Assembly: GCF_030818075.1 (NCBI RefSeq)
Contig: NZ_JAUSZZ010000001.1
Coordinates: 806,001-870,000 of the forward strand
DNA: 64,000 nucleotides
DNA from: Microbacterium proteolyticum
GTDB lineage: Bacteria > Actinomycetota > Actinomycetes > Actinomycetales > Microbacteriaceae
Direction: 5' to 3'
Shown here: piece by piece, positions 9,450 to 18,109 of the stretch
Layout of the letters: every line of letters starts with the position of its first letter
Position numbering within the stretch: position 1 is the stretch's first letter
Notes under the pieces: generated by a model
Database searches by the model: none
The model's input: the letters and a program-made list of their open reading frames with translations, nothing else
Told to the model about the DNA's origin: nothing
Translations under genes and position numbers: made by a program

Positions 9450-9475
9450 GAATCTGCCATCGAGATGGCAGATTC
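9450..9475. repeat. Perfect inverted repeat upstream of the MBL gene
   Basis: GAATCTGCCAT, a 4-base CGAG loop and ATGGCAGATTC form a perfect 11-bp stem 30 bases upstream of the MBL start. It lies between this gene and the divergent GH114-like gene. It could be an operator for either gene or a hairpin in the RNA. Confidence 0.6.
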
Positions 9476-9586
9476 TTGGTCAGGGGCACTTGTGATTACT
9501 CGGGAAAGATCTCAATCCATCGCACCGCTTCGGGCCGGGGTGAGGGAGCGGCCCATGAACTGGTCGCCATTGAGCAGACTAGATCC

Positions 9587-10379
9587 ATGTCCAGGCACTT
9601 ACCGCTGATGCGGGCGGTCGCTGTGCTCGCGCTATGTCTTCTCTCGACCGCCTGCTCGCCCTCGAGCGACAACCCGGCAGCTGCCGGGCGTGGGGGTGCC
9701 GCGCGGGCGGTGCGCCTGCCCGACACGTCGGGCGGGTTCGACTACCAGCTCGGCGGCAAATATTCGCCACCGTCCGGGGTCACGATCGTCGAGCGCGATC
9801 GAACCGCCGATCCTTCCGGTGCGGGGTACGACATCTGCTACGTCAACGGCTTCCAGACCCAGCCAGACGAGTCCGAAGCCTTCGTTGTGGCCCACCCCGA
9901 GCTATTCGTGCAGACCGGGGCCGGCCCGCTCGTCGACGAGGGGTGGCCCGACGAGTACCTCTTCGACACCTCGACCGCTGACAAGCGTGCTGCGCTCGCC
10001 GAGCTGGTGGGGGAGTGGATCGACGGATGCGCTGCCGACGGCTTCGCTGCAGTGGAGATCGACAATCTCGACTCGTACCCGCGGTCGGGCGGAGCCCTCA
10101 CGGTCGACGACAACCTCGCCCTCGCCGCAACCTATGCACAGCGCGCTCACGCCGCGGGGCTCGCCATCGCGCAGAAGAACACGGTCGATCAGGTATCCGC
10201 GCTTCGCGCCCGGGGGTACGACTTCGCGGTGACCGAGTCGTGCTCCGAGTTCGAGGAGCACCACGGGGTACACCGCGGAGTACCCCGTGGTGCTCGACAT
10301 CGAGTACGGCGAATCCGCGCTCGATCACTGGCTCTTCAAGCAGTGGGTGGCGGAGGTCCAGAGGACGCGTCACCGTTGA
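9587..10379 (+). pseudogene. GH114-like TIM-barrel lipoprotein (endo-alpha-1,4-polygalactosaminidase family), frameshifted
   Basis: Start ATG 9587, with a signal peptide and lipobox LSTAC (Cys about residue 22). The body matches the GH114/DUF297-type barrel: FDYQLGGKYSPPSGV, then CYVNGFQTQPDE, AVEIDNLDSYPRSGG (likely catalytic Asp region) and AIAQKNT. The frame is lost just after CSEFEEHHG. From 10269 another frame gives YTAEYPVVLDIEYGES and ends at TGA 10377-10379. Removing one G from the GGGG at 10265-10268 rejoins them into about 263 residues, the usual family size. It may be a sequencing error. If intact it would be a membrane-anchored glycosidase acting on galactosamine-containing polymers. 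Confidence 0.75.
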
Positions 10380-10430
10380 CTGGCGGCGGGTACTCCGGTA
10401 CGTCACCCGCGACACCTGAGCAGTTCTGCG

Positions 10431-12266
10431 CTACGCCTCGCGGAGGTCGCGCAAGTGCGGCTGCGCACCCTGACACACGGCACTGATTAAGCGCTCGATC
10501 AGCGTTGCGCGCTCGCGAAGGAAGCCCTCAAAGTCGGGCTTCACCGCGTCCCGCAGCTCCGCTCCGGCGGGCTGGTCGTACGGTCCGGCCGACGCGACCG
10601 CTTCGTACGGAACGAGGTGGGAGTCGAGACGGTCGCGGACGTCGCGCGGGTCAGGGGCGCTCTCCGCGCGTCGCTCGAGGTACGCGATGGGGTCTGACCT
10701 GCCGATGGTCCGGTTGGTCTTCCAGGTGATGAGCACGCAGTTCAGCGCGAGCATCGAGCCGGTGCCAGCTTCGGTAAGGAGCTGGTTGGGGAACACGCGG
10801 TGATACTCGCGTCGGGTCACGTTCGCCGCCGAGATGACGGTGTCGTCCGCGAAGTCGCGGGCACCGAGGTAGTTCGACGCCGCGAGCACGGCGCGCGAGA
10901 GCGAGTTCTTGTTGCGCGGCCAGGGAGCGCTCATCAGCTCCCGCGCACCAGGCAGCGGGTAGAGGTCGTCGCTGAACACGGGGACGCCGCTGTCATCGCC
11001 TGTGCCCCCAGAATCGCCGAGAGGCCGCGATAGTCAGCGAACGCCCGCGTAGCGGCTGTCGCCTCGTAACGGTTGGTGAAGAACGACCGCCACGCGTACC
11101 GACGCATCAGTCGATCCACGCTGGCGCGCCTTTCCCCATCCTCCGGGGCATCGGCGAGGAGCGCAGCGATCACAGGGAACGGAACGGCGGAAGGCAGCCG
11201 CTCGCCGTCAAAGATCCGAAGCGACTCCATCAAATGAATCGCCCGGGCGAGCCCGCGCTTCATCCGGGGGCCAGTTCTCGACGAACACTGCGTAGTCCAT
11301 GTCGAAGTAGCCCCGCTGATTTGGGAGCTTGTGCTGAAGCAGCGCCGAGGTCTGGAGAACCGCGTTATCGAGTGAGAGGAAGTGCCTTGGCCTCGCGTGC
11401 TCAGCATCGAGTGCTGACTCCATCTCTTTCAGCCGGTTACCTGTCGCACCCTCAAGCTCCGCAACGACGATGTCGTAGGCCTTCAGCGGCTTAGCGTTCG
11501 TGTTCATGTTCACGAACACGCTGAGCGCAGTGTCCTTACTTGTCGTCGCCGGAAGGCGGAGGTACGGCAGGTTGGGGTGCCGGACTGTCTAACGCTTCGC
11601 GTTTATTAGCGTCTTCAATTTGTCGCGTAACGCGGTCACGTTCGCAGATATCTCTTTGAAGACGGAGATCTCCGTGACATCTGCGCCGGGCTCCAGGTGG
11701 CTCGTCGCCGTGTCCACCCAGTTGGTGACCTCGTCGCGAGCAGGATCCAGGAGACGTACGGGGGCGAGGCCCCGACGGAGACACTCCCGCGGCGAGTCAA
11801 CCCACACCGGGAACCATGTCCCGCTGCCGTTGAACCAACGCCGCTCCACGCGGACCGAGACATCGTCGTCATCGTTGCGCGGGTCGTCATCGAGCTCCGG
11901 AACGTGAAGGAAGTATGTGAGCTTCTCGTCCTTGTCGCGAAGCGCGCGGTACAGGGCGGTGAGTCGCTGCTGACCGTCCAGGAGGTGCTCGGTCACCGAC
12001 TCGCTCGTCTCCGGCGCCGACTTCAAAGGGCGAGAGACGAACTGCTCTCTGTCGCCCACGTTGAGCACGAGCGCGACCCCGAGAGGGAGGTCGTGGATGA
12101 CGGTGTTCAGCATCGACACGACCCGCTTGGGCTCCCACGCCACCCCTCGCTGGAAGCTCGGCAGACGCAGTTGGCCGCGGTCGACGCTGATTAACCAGTC
12201 CTTCACCGTGCGGTTCTGTGCTTCGCTACCTGCGCCCATAGCCGGTGTCCACTCCGAATGCTCCAC
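10431..12266 (-). pseudogene. DUF262/DUF1524-type (GmrSD-like) protein, broken in three places
   Basis: The original gene reads right to left from ATG 12266 and would encode about 610 residues. The N-terminal DUF262 part is clear: LPSFQRGVAWEPKRVVSML and LLDGQQRLTALYRAL, the ParB/sulfiredoxin-like nuclease-associated motifs. An in-frame TAG at 11589-11591 interrupts it after LINAKR. The same frame then continues with VFVNMNTNAKPLKAYDIVVAE. A one-base gain in the G5 run at 11266-11270 shifts the frame, continuing as RMKRGLARAIHLMESLRIF. A one-base loss near 11001-11010 shifts it again, continuing as GVPVFSDDLYPLPG. The C-terminal EYHRVFPNQLL is the DUF1524-like HNH remnant. Family members include GmrS/GmrD, which restrict modified DNA. 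Three lesions make real decay likely, although the indels are in homopolymers. Confidence 0.8.
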
Positions 12267-12276
12267 TGCGACATAC

Positions 12277-12327
12277 GTGGGGACTCTTCCCCACGAGCCA
12301 TCCTGCAGTATCGCTGCAGGATGGCTC
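12277..12327. repeat. Two abutting perfect hairpins in a divergent promoter
   Basis: GTGGGGA-CTCT-TCCCCAC (12277-12294) is followed without gap by GAGCCATCCTGCAG-TATCG-CTGCAGGATGGCTC (12295-12327). The stems are 7 and 14 bp without mismatch. A third weaker stem (ACCCGC...GCGGGT) lies near 12365-12382. They sit between the DUF262 gene (minus) and the methyltransferase operon (plus). They may be operator sites for control of the restriction system or back-to-back RNA hairpins. Confidence 0.65.
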
Positions 12328-12464
12328 GAGACTGGCTCGCGGCCTGCGGTGCGTGGGGAACTTGACCCGCCCGCTGCGGGTTCGATGTCGGGTGTGCCGC
12401 GTAATGTTGGCCGCAGCGCAGCAATGAGACGCTGCGCTTTCGTAGGCCCGGCGAGGGTGGGGAA

Positions 12465-13145
12465 GTGCCAGCGGTGAGTGAAGCGAACCAGCAGCTAGCG
12501 CGAGCGTTGCGTAGTCAGATCAAGTCTCGGGATCGTGTTCGAAACCTCGCGGAGGTGTATACACATCAGCGAGAAGTCAACGCGATGCTCAATCTTGTGC
12601 CCGACATGTTCCCGTCCGTTCAAAACCCAGGCAACACCGACCGCAAGTTCTTCGAGCCGTCCTGCGGGTCCGGGAACTTTCTCGAAGAGATTCTCGAGCG
12701 CAAACTCGCTTTCGTGACGACGGAGCGGTACGGAACGGGCCAGCGCTATGAACACCGCATTCTCCGCGCACTGGCCAGCATCTACGCCGTCGACATCAAC
12801 GAGGAGAACGTCGAAGAGTCTCGAGATCGTCTGCGTGCTGTGATCACCTCCCACATCGACAATGACATGAACACGCGTGCAGTGTCCGCGGGCTTTTCGG
12901 ACGCGGTCGAGGTCATCCTGGAGACGAACATCGTCCTTGGCGACTCCATGCTGCGACGCGGCGACATCACGCTCGTCGACTACCAGCCTGGCAAGACCGG
13001 CACGTTCACACGCGAATGGTCGCAGTTGGACGCACAAGACGGTGACCTCTTCGCGTTGTTCGCACCTCGAGACGGCGCGCCAGTGCATTACCGGGATCTC
13101 CGCTCTAGTCCGGAACCCACGGCGTCGGCGGGAGGCTCGCGATGA
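12465..13145 (+). CDS. DNA methyltransferase-like subunit lacking the catalytic NPPY motif
   Basis: A 226-residue protein starting at GTG 12465 (an in-frame GTG at 12474 is possible). It has SAM-binding motif I FFEPSCGSGNFLEEIL (about residues 62-77), an acidic motif II AVDINEENVEESRDRL, and motif III-like NIVLGDSML. Where N6-adenine methyltransferases have NPPY it has DYQPGKTGTF, so it probably cannot methylate on its own. The stop overlaps the start of the next gene, which supplies an NPPF motif. It is likely a subunit of a heteromeric methyltransferase, or a regulatory or specificity partner. Lower GC and codon use set it apart from the chromosomal genes, consistent with transfer. Confidence 0.75.
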   Translation: MPAVSEANQQLARALRSQIKSRDRVRNLAEVYTHQREVNAMLNLVPDMFPSVQNPGNTDRKFFEPSCGSGNFLEEILERKLAFVTTERYGTGQRYEHRILRALASIYAVDINEENVEESRDRLRAVITSHIDNDMNTRAVSAGFSDAVEVILETNIVLGDSMLRRGDITLVDYQPGKTGTFTREWSQLDAQDGDLFALFAPRDGAPVHYRDLRSSPEPTASAGGSR

Positions 13146-14674
13146 CCGTCCTCGCCACGAGCCGGAAACACATCCCCGACATCCTCGATTGCCTAGCGCA
13201 ACTCTCGAACGACGAGGTTCCCACGCCGCCCAAGTTCGCCAACCAGATGCTCGATATTCTTCCGCCGTCGGTGTGGAGCGACCCCGACCTCAAGTGGCTG
13301 GATCCGTTCGTAAAGTCCGGGGTCTTTCTTCGCGAGATCGCGACTCGTCTCCTGGCGGGACTGGCGGAGTGGGAACCGGACTTCGAAAAACGTCGCGACC
13401 ATATCTTCCGGAACATGCTGTTCGGAACGTCGATCACAGAGATGACAGGTCTTGTCGCGCGTCGAAGCCTGTACTACTCGCGAGATGCGTCCGGAGAAGT
13501 GTCTGTCGTGCAGTTCGATACGCCGGACGGAAACGTGCCCTTTGTCCCCGCGTTTCACACGTTCAAGAACAAACGCTGCGTCATATGTGGCGCTTCGGAA
13601 GACATCGAGCGCGGCGAGAATCGCGAGAATTACGCATACTCATTCATCCACGGGGCATACCCGACCGAGGAGCTGAAAGACATGAAGTTCGACGTCATCG
13701 TCGGGAACCCTCCATTCCAAATGGAGGACGGTGGCCACGGCACGAGTGCGACGCCGATCTACCAGAACTTCGTCGAAGCCGCCATCGACATGAATCCGCG
13801 CTACGTATTGATGATCACACCTTCACGATGGTTTGCCGGGGGCAAAGGCCTCGACAAGTATCGAGACCGCATGCTCAACGACCGACACATGCAGCACCTC
13901 GTCGACTACCCCAAGCTCTACGACGGATTTCCCGGAGTGAAGGTGCGCGGCGGGGTGTCGTATTTTCTCTGGAGCCGCGATCATAACGGGCCATGCACGA
14001 TACAGACGATGTGGGATGGCAAACCCGTCGGGGAGCCGGTGGCGCGATATCTGAATGCCTACGATGTGCTCGTCCGGCGCAATGAGGCCATCAGCATCCT
14101 GGAGAAGGTTCGAGCGAAGGGTGAGCCGACTCTTGAGTCACGCGTTTCCAGCAGAAAGCCGTTCGGGTATCCGACCAACTTTCACGGCGCGCCATCGCCC
14201 ACAGGCTTGACCGACGCGGTCAAGCTGTTCGGTTCGCAACGGGTGTCATGGGTTGAACGCTCGACGATTCCGCTTAACGACGCGTGGATCGATGACTGGA
14301 AGGTCTTCGTCACTCGAGTGCAAGGGACCAGCTCCGCGGTCGAGACGATGTTTCTCGGCCGTCCAATCGTTGGAGGCCCCGGCACCGCATCTTCGGAGAC
14401 CTATCTCGTAGCTGGAAGGTTCAAAACGTCGGCGGAGGCGGAATGGTATGCGGCCTACCTTCGGTCGCGCTTCGCACGGTTTCTCGTGTCGCTGCGCAAG
14501 TCGACGCAGGATGCCGCACGGGGCGTGTACTCGTTCATCCCTGACCTCCCCATGGATCGCCAGTGGACGGACGAAAAGCTTTACGAGCGGTATGGACTTA
14601 CCGACGACGAGATCGAGTTCATCGAGTCGCAGGTAAGAGAGATGCCGGCCAACGCACAGGTGGTGGACGAGTGA
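13142..14674 (+). CDS. Eco57I-type N6-adenine DNA methyltransferase subunit
   Basis: A 510-residue protein overlapping the previous gene by 4 bases (ATGA). Residues about 57-68 (LDPFVKSGVFLRE) are a degenerate motif I. FDVIVGNPPFQM (about 184-195) is the catalytic motif IV. MITPSRWFAGGKGLDKYR follows as in Eco57I/type IIG enzymes. A single CVIC near residue 143 may be half of a metal site. The C-terminal half (about 300-500) is a likely target-recognition domain, with GYPTNFHGAP and YSFIPDLPMD as seen in related proteins. It should methylate adenine in a host recognition site. The weak motif I suggests dependence on the upstream subunit. The stop overlaps the helicase start as GTGA. Confidence 0.85.
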   Translation: MTVLATSRKHIPDILDCLAQLSNDEVPTPPKFANQMLDILPPSVWSDPDLKWLDPFVKSGVFLREIATRLLAGLAEWEPDFEKRRDHIFRNMLFGTSITEMTGLVARRSLYYSRDASGEVSVVQFDTPDGNVPFVPAFHTFKNKRCVICGASEDIERGENRENYAYSFIHGAYPTEELKDMKFDVIVGNPPFQMEDGGHGTSATPIYQNFVEAAIDMNPRYVLMITPSRWFAGGKGLDKYRDRMLNDRHMQHLVDYPKLYDGFPGVKVRGGVSYFLWSRDHNGPCTIQTMWDGKPVGEPVARYLNAYDVLVRRNEAISILEKVRAKGEPTLESRVSSRKPFGYPTNFHGAPSPTGLTDAVKLFGSQRVSWVERSTIPLNDAWIDDWKVFVTRVQGTSSAVETMFLGRPIVGGPGTASSETYLVAGRFKTSAEAEWYAAYLRSRFARFLVSLRKSTQDAARGVYSFIPDLPMDRQWTDEKLYERYGLTDDEIEFIESQVREMPANAQVVDE

Positions 14675-17220
14675 GCGTCAACCCGAACGATCCGTCCGTC
14701 CCGAAACGCATCTACGCTGTCACGGCCGACGGCGGTCGCGATGTCGAATGGTCCCGAGACGTGAACGGGACCATCATCACGGGCACCGGGCGCATTAAGG
14801 TCGGCGACACCACCCTCGGCGAAGGCAAGCAGCGCGTGAAGCAGTGGGCCGGGACGATGTTCCCCGGACTGGCCGGTGTCGACATCCTCCTGGATGAACT
14901 TGCCGATAAGTCGGAGGGCACGTATTTCCGCGACTATGCAGTCCACAATGTCCTGACTGACGCAGGCGTACGACGTGACCAGGAATGGTTCGAGTGCACC
15001 CTTGATGAAGTGCGTGCCGCCATTGTCGCGGTTAGGCAGAACCGCCCGTACGACGTGAAGCGGATCCTGGACTTTGGCCTTCGCCCCGAGCAGCAGGACG
15101 CAGTCGATGAGACTGCTCGGTATTTCAAACAGCACGCCGGCGAGAGTGGTGCGTTGCACTACTTGTGGAACGCGAAGATGCGCTTCGGCAAGACGTTTAC
15201 GGCCTACAAGTTGGCCGCCGACATGCATTGGTCGAGAGTGCTCGTGCTCACTTACAAGCCCGCCGTGCAATCCGCCTGGAAGGACGACCTTGCGTCCCAC
15301 GTGGATTTCGCGGACTGGAGGTTCGTCGACCGTACCGTTGACAGCGACGACGCCGACCAGATCGCATCCAGTACAGCTCCGTTCGTCTGGTTCGCGTCTC
15401 TCCAAGACCTCAAGGGCAAGACGGCGGATGGTCGGATCAAGAAGCATAACGAGACGATCCACCTTATTGACTGGGACGCCATCTTCATCGACGAGTATCA
15501 TTTCGGTGCTTGGCGGCAGACCGCCCGGGACCTTTATGACCCGTCCGAGACGGCGCTTGCCGAAGAGGAGGCGCCAGAGGACGACCTCGTCGAGGAAGAC
15601 TTCGGGCTCAAGGCGAAGCATTACCTCTACTTGTCCGGCACCCCGTTCCGAGCCATCACGAATGGCGAGTTCACCGAAGACCAGGTCTTCAACTGGACGT
15701 ACATCGACGAGCAGAAGGAGAAGGAGCGGTGGTCGAATCCTGACGTCGAGAACCCGTACCTGGACCTTCCGCGAATAGAGATGTACACCTACCGCATGGG
15801 TGCCGCCGCCGAAGCGTGGGCCGACGACGGTGAGTTTAACGGCTTCTCGCTGAATGAGTACTTTCGGGCAGCGAAGAAGGATGGCGGCGGAAAGTACGAC
15901 TACGGCTTTGCCGATTCCGACCGTGTGCTGGAGTTCCTCGAGATGTTGCGCGGGAAGCTGTCCGACCAGCAGAAGACGCACATTATCAGCGGGCAGAAGC
16001 CCCCGTTTCCCTACGAGTCGGGCCGGTTTGCATACGGCATCCGACACTCGGTTTGGTACATGGACGATGTCGCAGCTTGCTGTGCGATGAGGGATCTCCT
16101 GGAGGGGCACCCGTACTTCAAGGACTTCGTCATCCACGTCGCCGCGGGCGCGCGCGCTGGCCAGGGCGCGAAGGCGAAGAAGCCCGTCGAGGATGCCATC
16201 GCGTCGGCAGAGCGTGACGGTAGGGCGGGCTCGATTACTCTGTCGTGCGGCAAGCTCATGACCGGCGTCACCATCAAGCAATGGGGAGCCATCTTCATGC
16301 TCCGCAGCCTTAAAAGCCCCGAGTCGTACTTCCAGGCAGCGTTCAGAGTGCAGTCACCGTGGGCTATCTCCCGGGCCGGCGAGCCCAAGAAGGTTGTGAA
16401 ACCCACTTGCTACGTGTTCGAGTTCGATCCGAATCGTGCGCTCAGCCTCCTCGCGGAGTACGGCACGAAACTCGCCAATAGTGAGAAGGAGCAGCCGGAG
16501 AAGGTGCTAGGCGAGCTCATCAACTACCTGCCGATCTTCGCGTTTGATGGCGCACGTATGGCCAAGCTCGACGCCACCGAAGTCCTCAACTGGGCGTCTG
16601 CGGGAATCGGCGCGACGGCGTTGGCGCAGCGATGGAACTCGCCCCTACTTGTCGATGTCAACGATGCGACCTTGCAACGACTTCTCGGCAGCCCGGAACT
16701 ACTCGCGTCGCTCGAGCAGATCGAAGACTTCCGCAACCTCTCGACCGAAGTTGGCAAAATCATTACGGCCAACAAGAAGCTCAAAGACACCAAGCGCGAG
16801 AAAGCCGAGAAGGGTGAGCCGCTCGACGACGATGACAAGCGACAGGCACGCGAGAACGCGAACAAGCGGAAGGAGATTCGAGAGAAATTGCAAAAGTTCA
16901 TCGCGCGCGTCCCGGTGTTCATGTACCTCACTGACCATCGCGAGAGCGCACTGGTCGACGTCATTACCTCGCTCGATCCTGCGCTCTTCGAACGAGTGAC
17001 GGGTCTCACCATCGGCGACTTCACGATGCTCGCGGACCTCGGCGTCTTCAACACGCAGCACCTTAACTTCGCGATTCACCAGTTCCGCCAGTTCGAGAAC
17101 GCGAGCTTGCGATACGCCGAGGAGGATCCGTTCCAAGCACTCGGTGGCAAGGTCGGCGTCTGGGACACGGTCGTGGATACCGGTCCAGAATCCAGCTCAC
17201 CTCCTGTCCAAGCGCCGTAG
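14671..17220 (+). CDS. SF2 helicase of a restriction system with a GIY-YIG/T5orf172-like N-terminus
   Basis: An 849-residue protein starting at GTG 14671. Residues about 12-120 resemble the T5orf172 branch of GIY-YIG nucleases: RIYAVTAD, GRIKVGDTT, YAVHNVL and DQEWFECTLDEVRAAI. The helicase core follows: LRPEQ (137), Walker A AKMRFGKT (168-175), the DEYH box (274-277), LSGTPFR (321-327) and the late TGVTIKQWG with SYFQAAFRVQSP near 530-565. Residues about 695-740 are a charged helix rich in Lys/Glu, probably a coiled coil. ATP-driven translocation plus the N-terminal nuclease would make this the cleaving subunit. The split methyltransferase in the same operon would protect the host. The nuclease call is the least certain part. 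Confidence 0.8.
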   Translation: MSVNPNDPSVPKRIYAVTADGGRDVEWSRDVNGTIITGTGRIKVGDTTLGEGKQRVKQWAGTMFPGLAGVDILLDELADKSEGTYFRDYAVHNVLTDAGVRRDQEWFECTLDEVRAAIVAVRQNRPYDVKRILDFGLRPEQQDAVDETARYFKQHAGESGALHYLWNAKMRFGKTFTAYKLAADMHWSRVLVLTYKPAVQSAWKDDLASHVDFADWRFVDRTVDSDDADQIASSTAPFVWFASLQDLKGKTADGRIKKHNETIHLIDWDAIFIDEYHFGAWRQTARDLYDPSETALAEEEAPEDDLVEEDFGLKAKHYLYLSGTPFRAITNGEFTEDQVFNWTYIDEQKEKERWSNPDVENPYLDLPRIEMYTYRMGAAAEAWADDGEFNGFSLNEYFRAAKKDGGGKYDYGFADSDRVLEFLEMLRGKLSDQQKTHIISGQKPPFPYESGRFAYGIRHSVWYMDDVAACCAMRDLLEGHPYFKDFVIHVAAGARAGQGAKAKKPVEDAIASAERDGRAGSITLSCGKLMTGVTIKQWGAIFMLRSLKSPESYFQAAFRVQSPWAISRAGEPKKVVKPTCYVFEFDPNRALSLLAEYGTKLANSEKEQPEKVLGELINYLPIFAFDGARMAKLDATEVLNWASAGIGATALAQRWNSPLLVDVNDATLQRLLGSPELLASLEQIEDFRNLSTEVGKIITANKKLKDTKREKAEKGEPLDDDDKRQARENANKRKEIREKLQKFIARVPVFMYLTDHRESALVDVITSLDPALFERVTGLTIGDFTMLADLGVFNTQHLNFAIHQFRQFENASLRYAEEDPFQALGGKVGVWDTVVDTGPESSSPPVQAP

Positions 17221-17284
17221 GTTCCACGGTTCCGCCGCCCCAGGATGTCTGAGGCGTCTCATAGCATGGGCCAAACGTCGGTGC

Positions 17285-17556
17285 ATACCCCACGGGCGCT
17301 CAGCGCGAAATTGTTGCGCGCGATTCGACCGGGGTTGGCGATGGCGGGGCGACCGACGGCGATGAGGTCGGCGATGTTCTCCTCGACGGCCGTGACGGCC
17401 TCGTCGCGCGTGGTCATGCGCGAGAAGCCGGAGTTGACGATGAAGGTGCCGCCGAAGGTGCGGCGGAGATCCTGGATGAGGTCGCTCGAGCGGTCGGCAT
17501 CTAAGAGCCGGCGGGCGGCCGCGACGCGAAGCAGGTGCGCGCCGCGACCCTGAACG
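17285..17556 (-). pseudogene. Fragment of an Old Yellow Enzyme (NADH:flavin oxidoreductase) gene
   Basis: Read on the minus strand this gives DLIQDLRRTFGGTFIVNSGF, then TTRDEAVTAVEENIADLIAVG and RPAIANP. That is the FMN-phosphate-binding C-terminal third of alkene reductases. The intact gene at 21229-22305 carries almost the same block. There is no N-terminal part, and the end diverges after NPGRIARNN. It lies directly after the helicase stop, so it looks like the remains of a chromosomal gene cut by arrival of the island or by a rearrangement. Confidence 0.8.
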
Positions 17557-18012
17557 TCACTCCGCCGCGACCGACACACTCCACGTCACACCGAACCGGT
17601 CGGTCAGCATCCCGAACCCCGCGCTCCACGCCGATGCGGCCAGGGGCTCGACGATCGTGGCATCCGCCGCCAACCCATCCCAGTAGCCCTGCAACTCCTC
17701 GAGCGTGGGCGAGCTGATCGCGACGAACACCGCCTGGTCGGTGATCGTCGTGTTGTTCTCGCGGTGGGTGGCGCCGCCGCCGGCGATGCCGCCCTCGGTG
17801 CGGTCGGGGATGTCGTAGCCCATGAGGCGGAAGCCGTTCTCGGCGGCGACGAGGCCGAAGACGACTTTGTCGGATCCGGGGGTCTCGGCCGGCATCCCGA
17901 AATCGGCGTAGGTGGTGACGACGAGGTGTCCGCCGAAGACGGACTGGTAGAACGCGAGCGCCTCACGGGCGTCGCCGCGGAAGTTCAGGTGGGTGGTGGT
18001 CTGCACGGACAT
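17557..18012 (-). CDS. VOC-family protein (PhnB/glyoxalase-like)
   Basis: A 151-residue protein. The ATG at 18012 follows GAGGAG; longer upstream frames are not needed. THLNFRGDAREALAFYQSVF is the PhnB-like N-terminal motif, and FGMLTDRFGVTWSVSV is the typical C-terminal one. The fold is a beta-alpha-beta dioxygenase/glyoxalase module. This branch has no confidently known reaction. It diverges from a WYL regulator with under 100 bases between them, which could control it. Confidence 0.85.
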   Translation of the reverse strand: MSVQTTTHLNFRGDAREALAFYQSVFGGHLVVTTYADFGMPAETPGSDKVVFGLVAAENGFRLMGYDIPDRTEGGIAGGGATHRENNTTITDQAVFVAISSPTLEELQGYWDGLAADATIVEPLAASAWSAGFGMLTDRFGVTWSVSVAAE

Positions 18013-18109
18013 GTCTGCTCCTCGATGTGTCGGCCCGCGGGGCTCGTACATCGAAGATCTCAGCCATGTAGGTCGGGTTCTGTCCGGTACTCGAAATATC
18101 GTGGATGCC

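Noticed and set aside
9476..9586. Longer start for the GH114-like protein at 9476
   Set aside because: The extension lacks coding character, and the signal peptide and lipobox follow correctly from ATG 9587.
17221..17284. tRNA-type attachment site at the right end of the island
   Set aside because: No cloverleaf could be drawn and no matching direct repeat was found at the left end.
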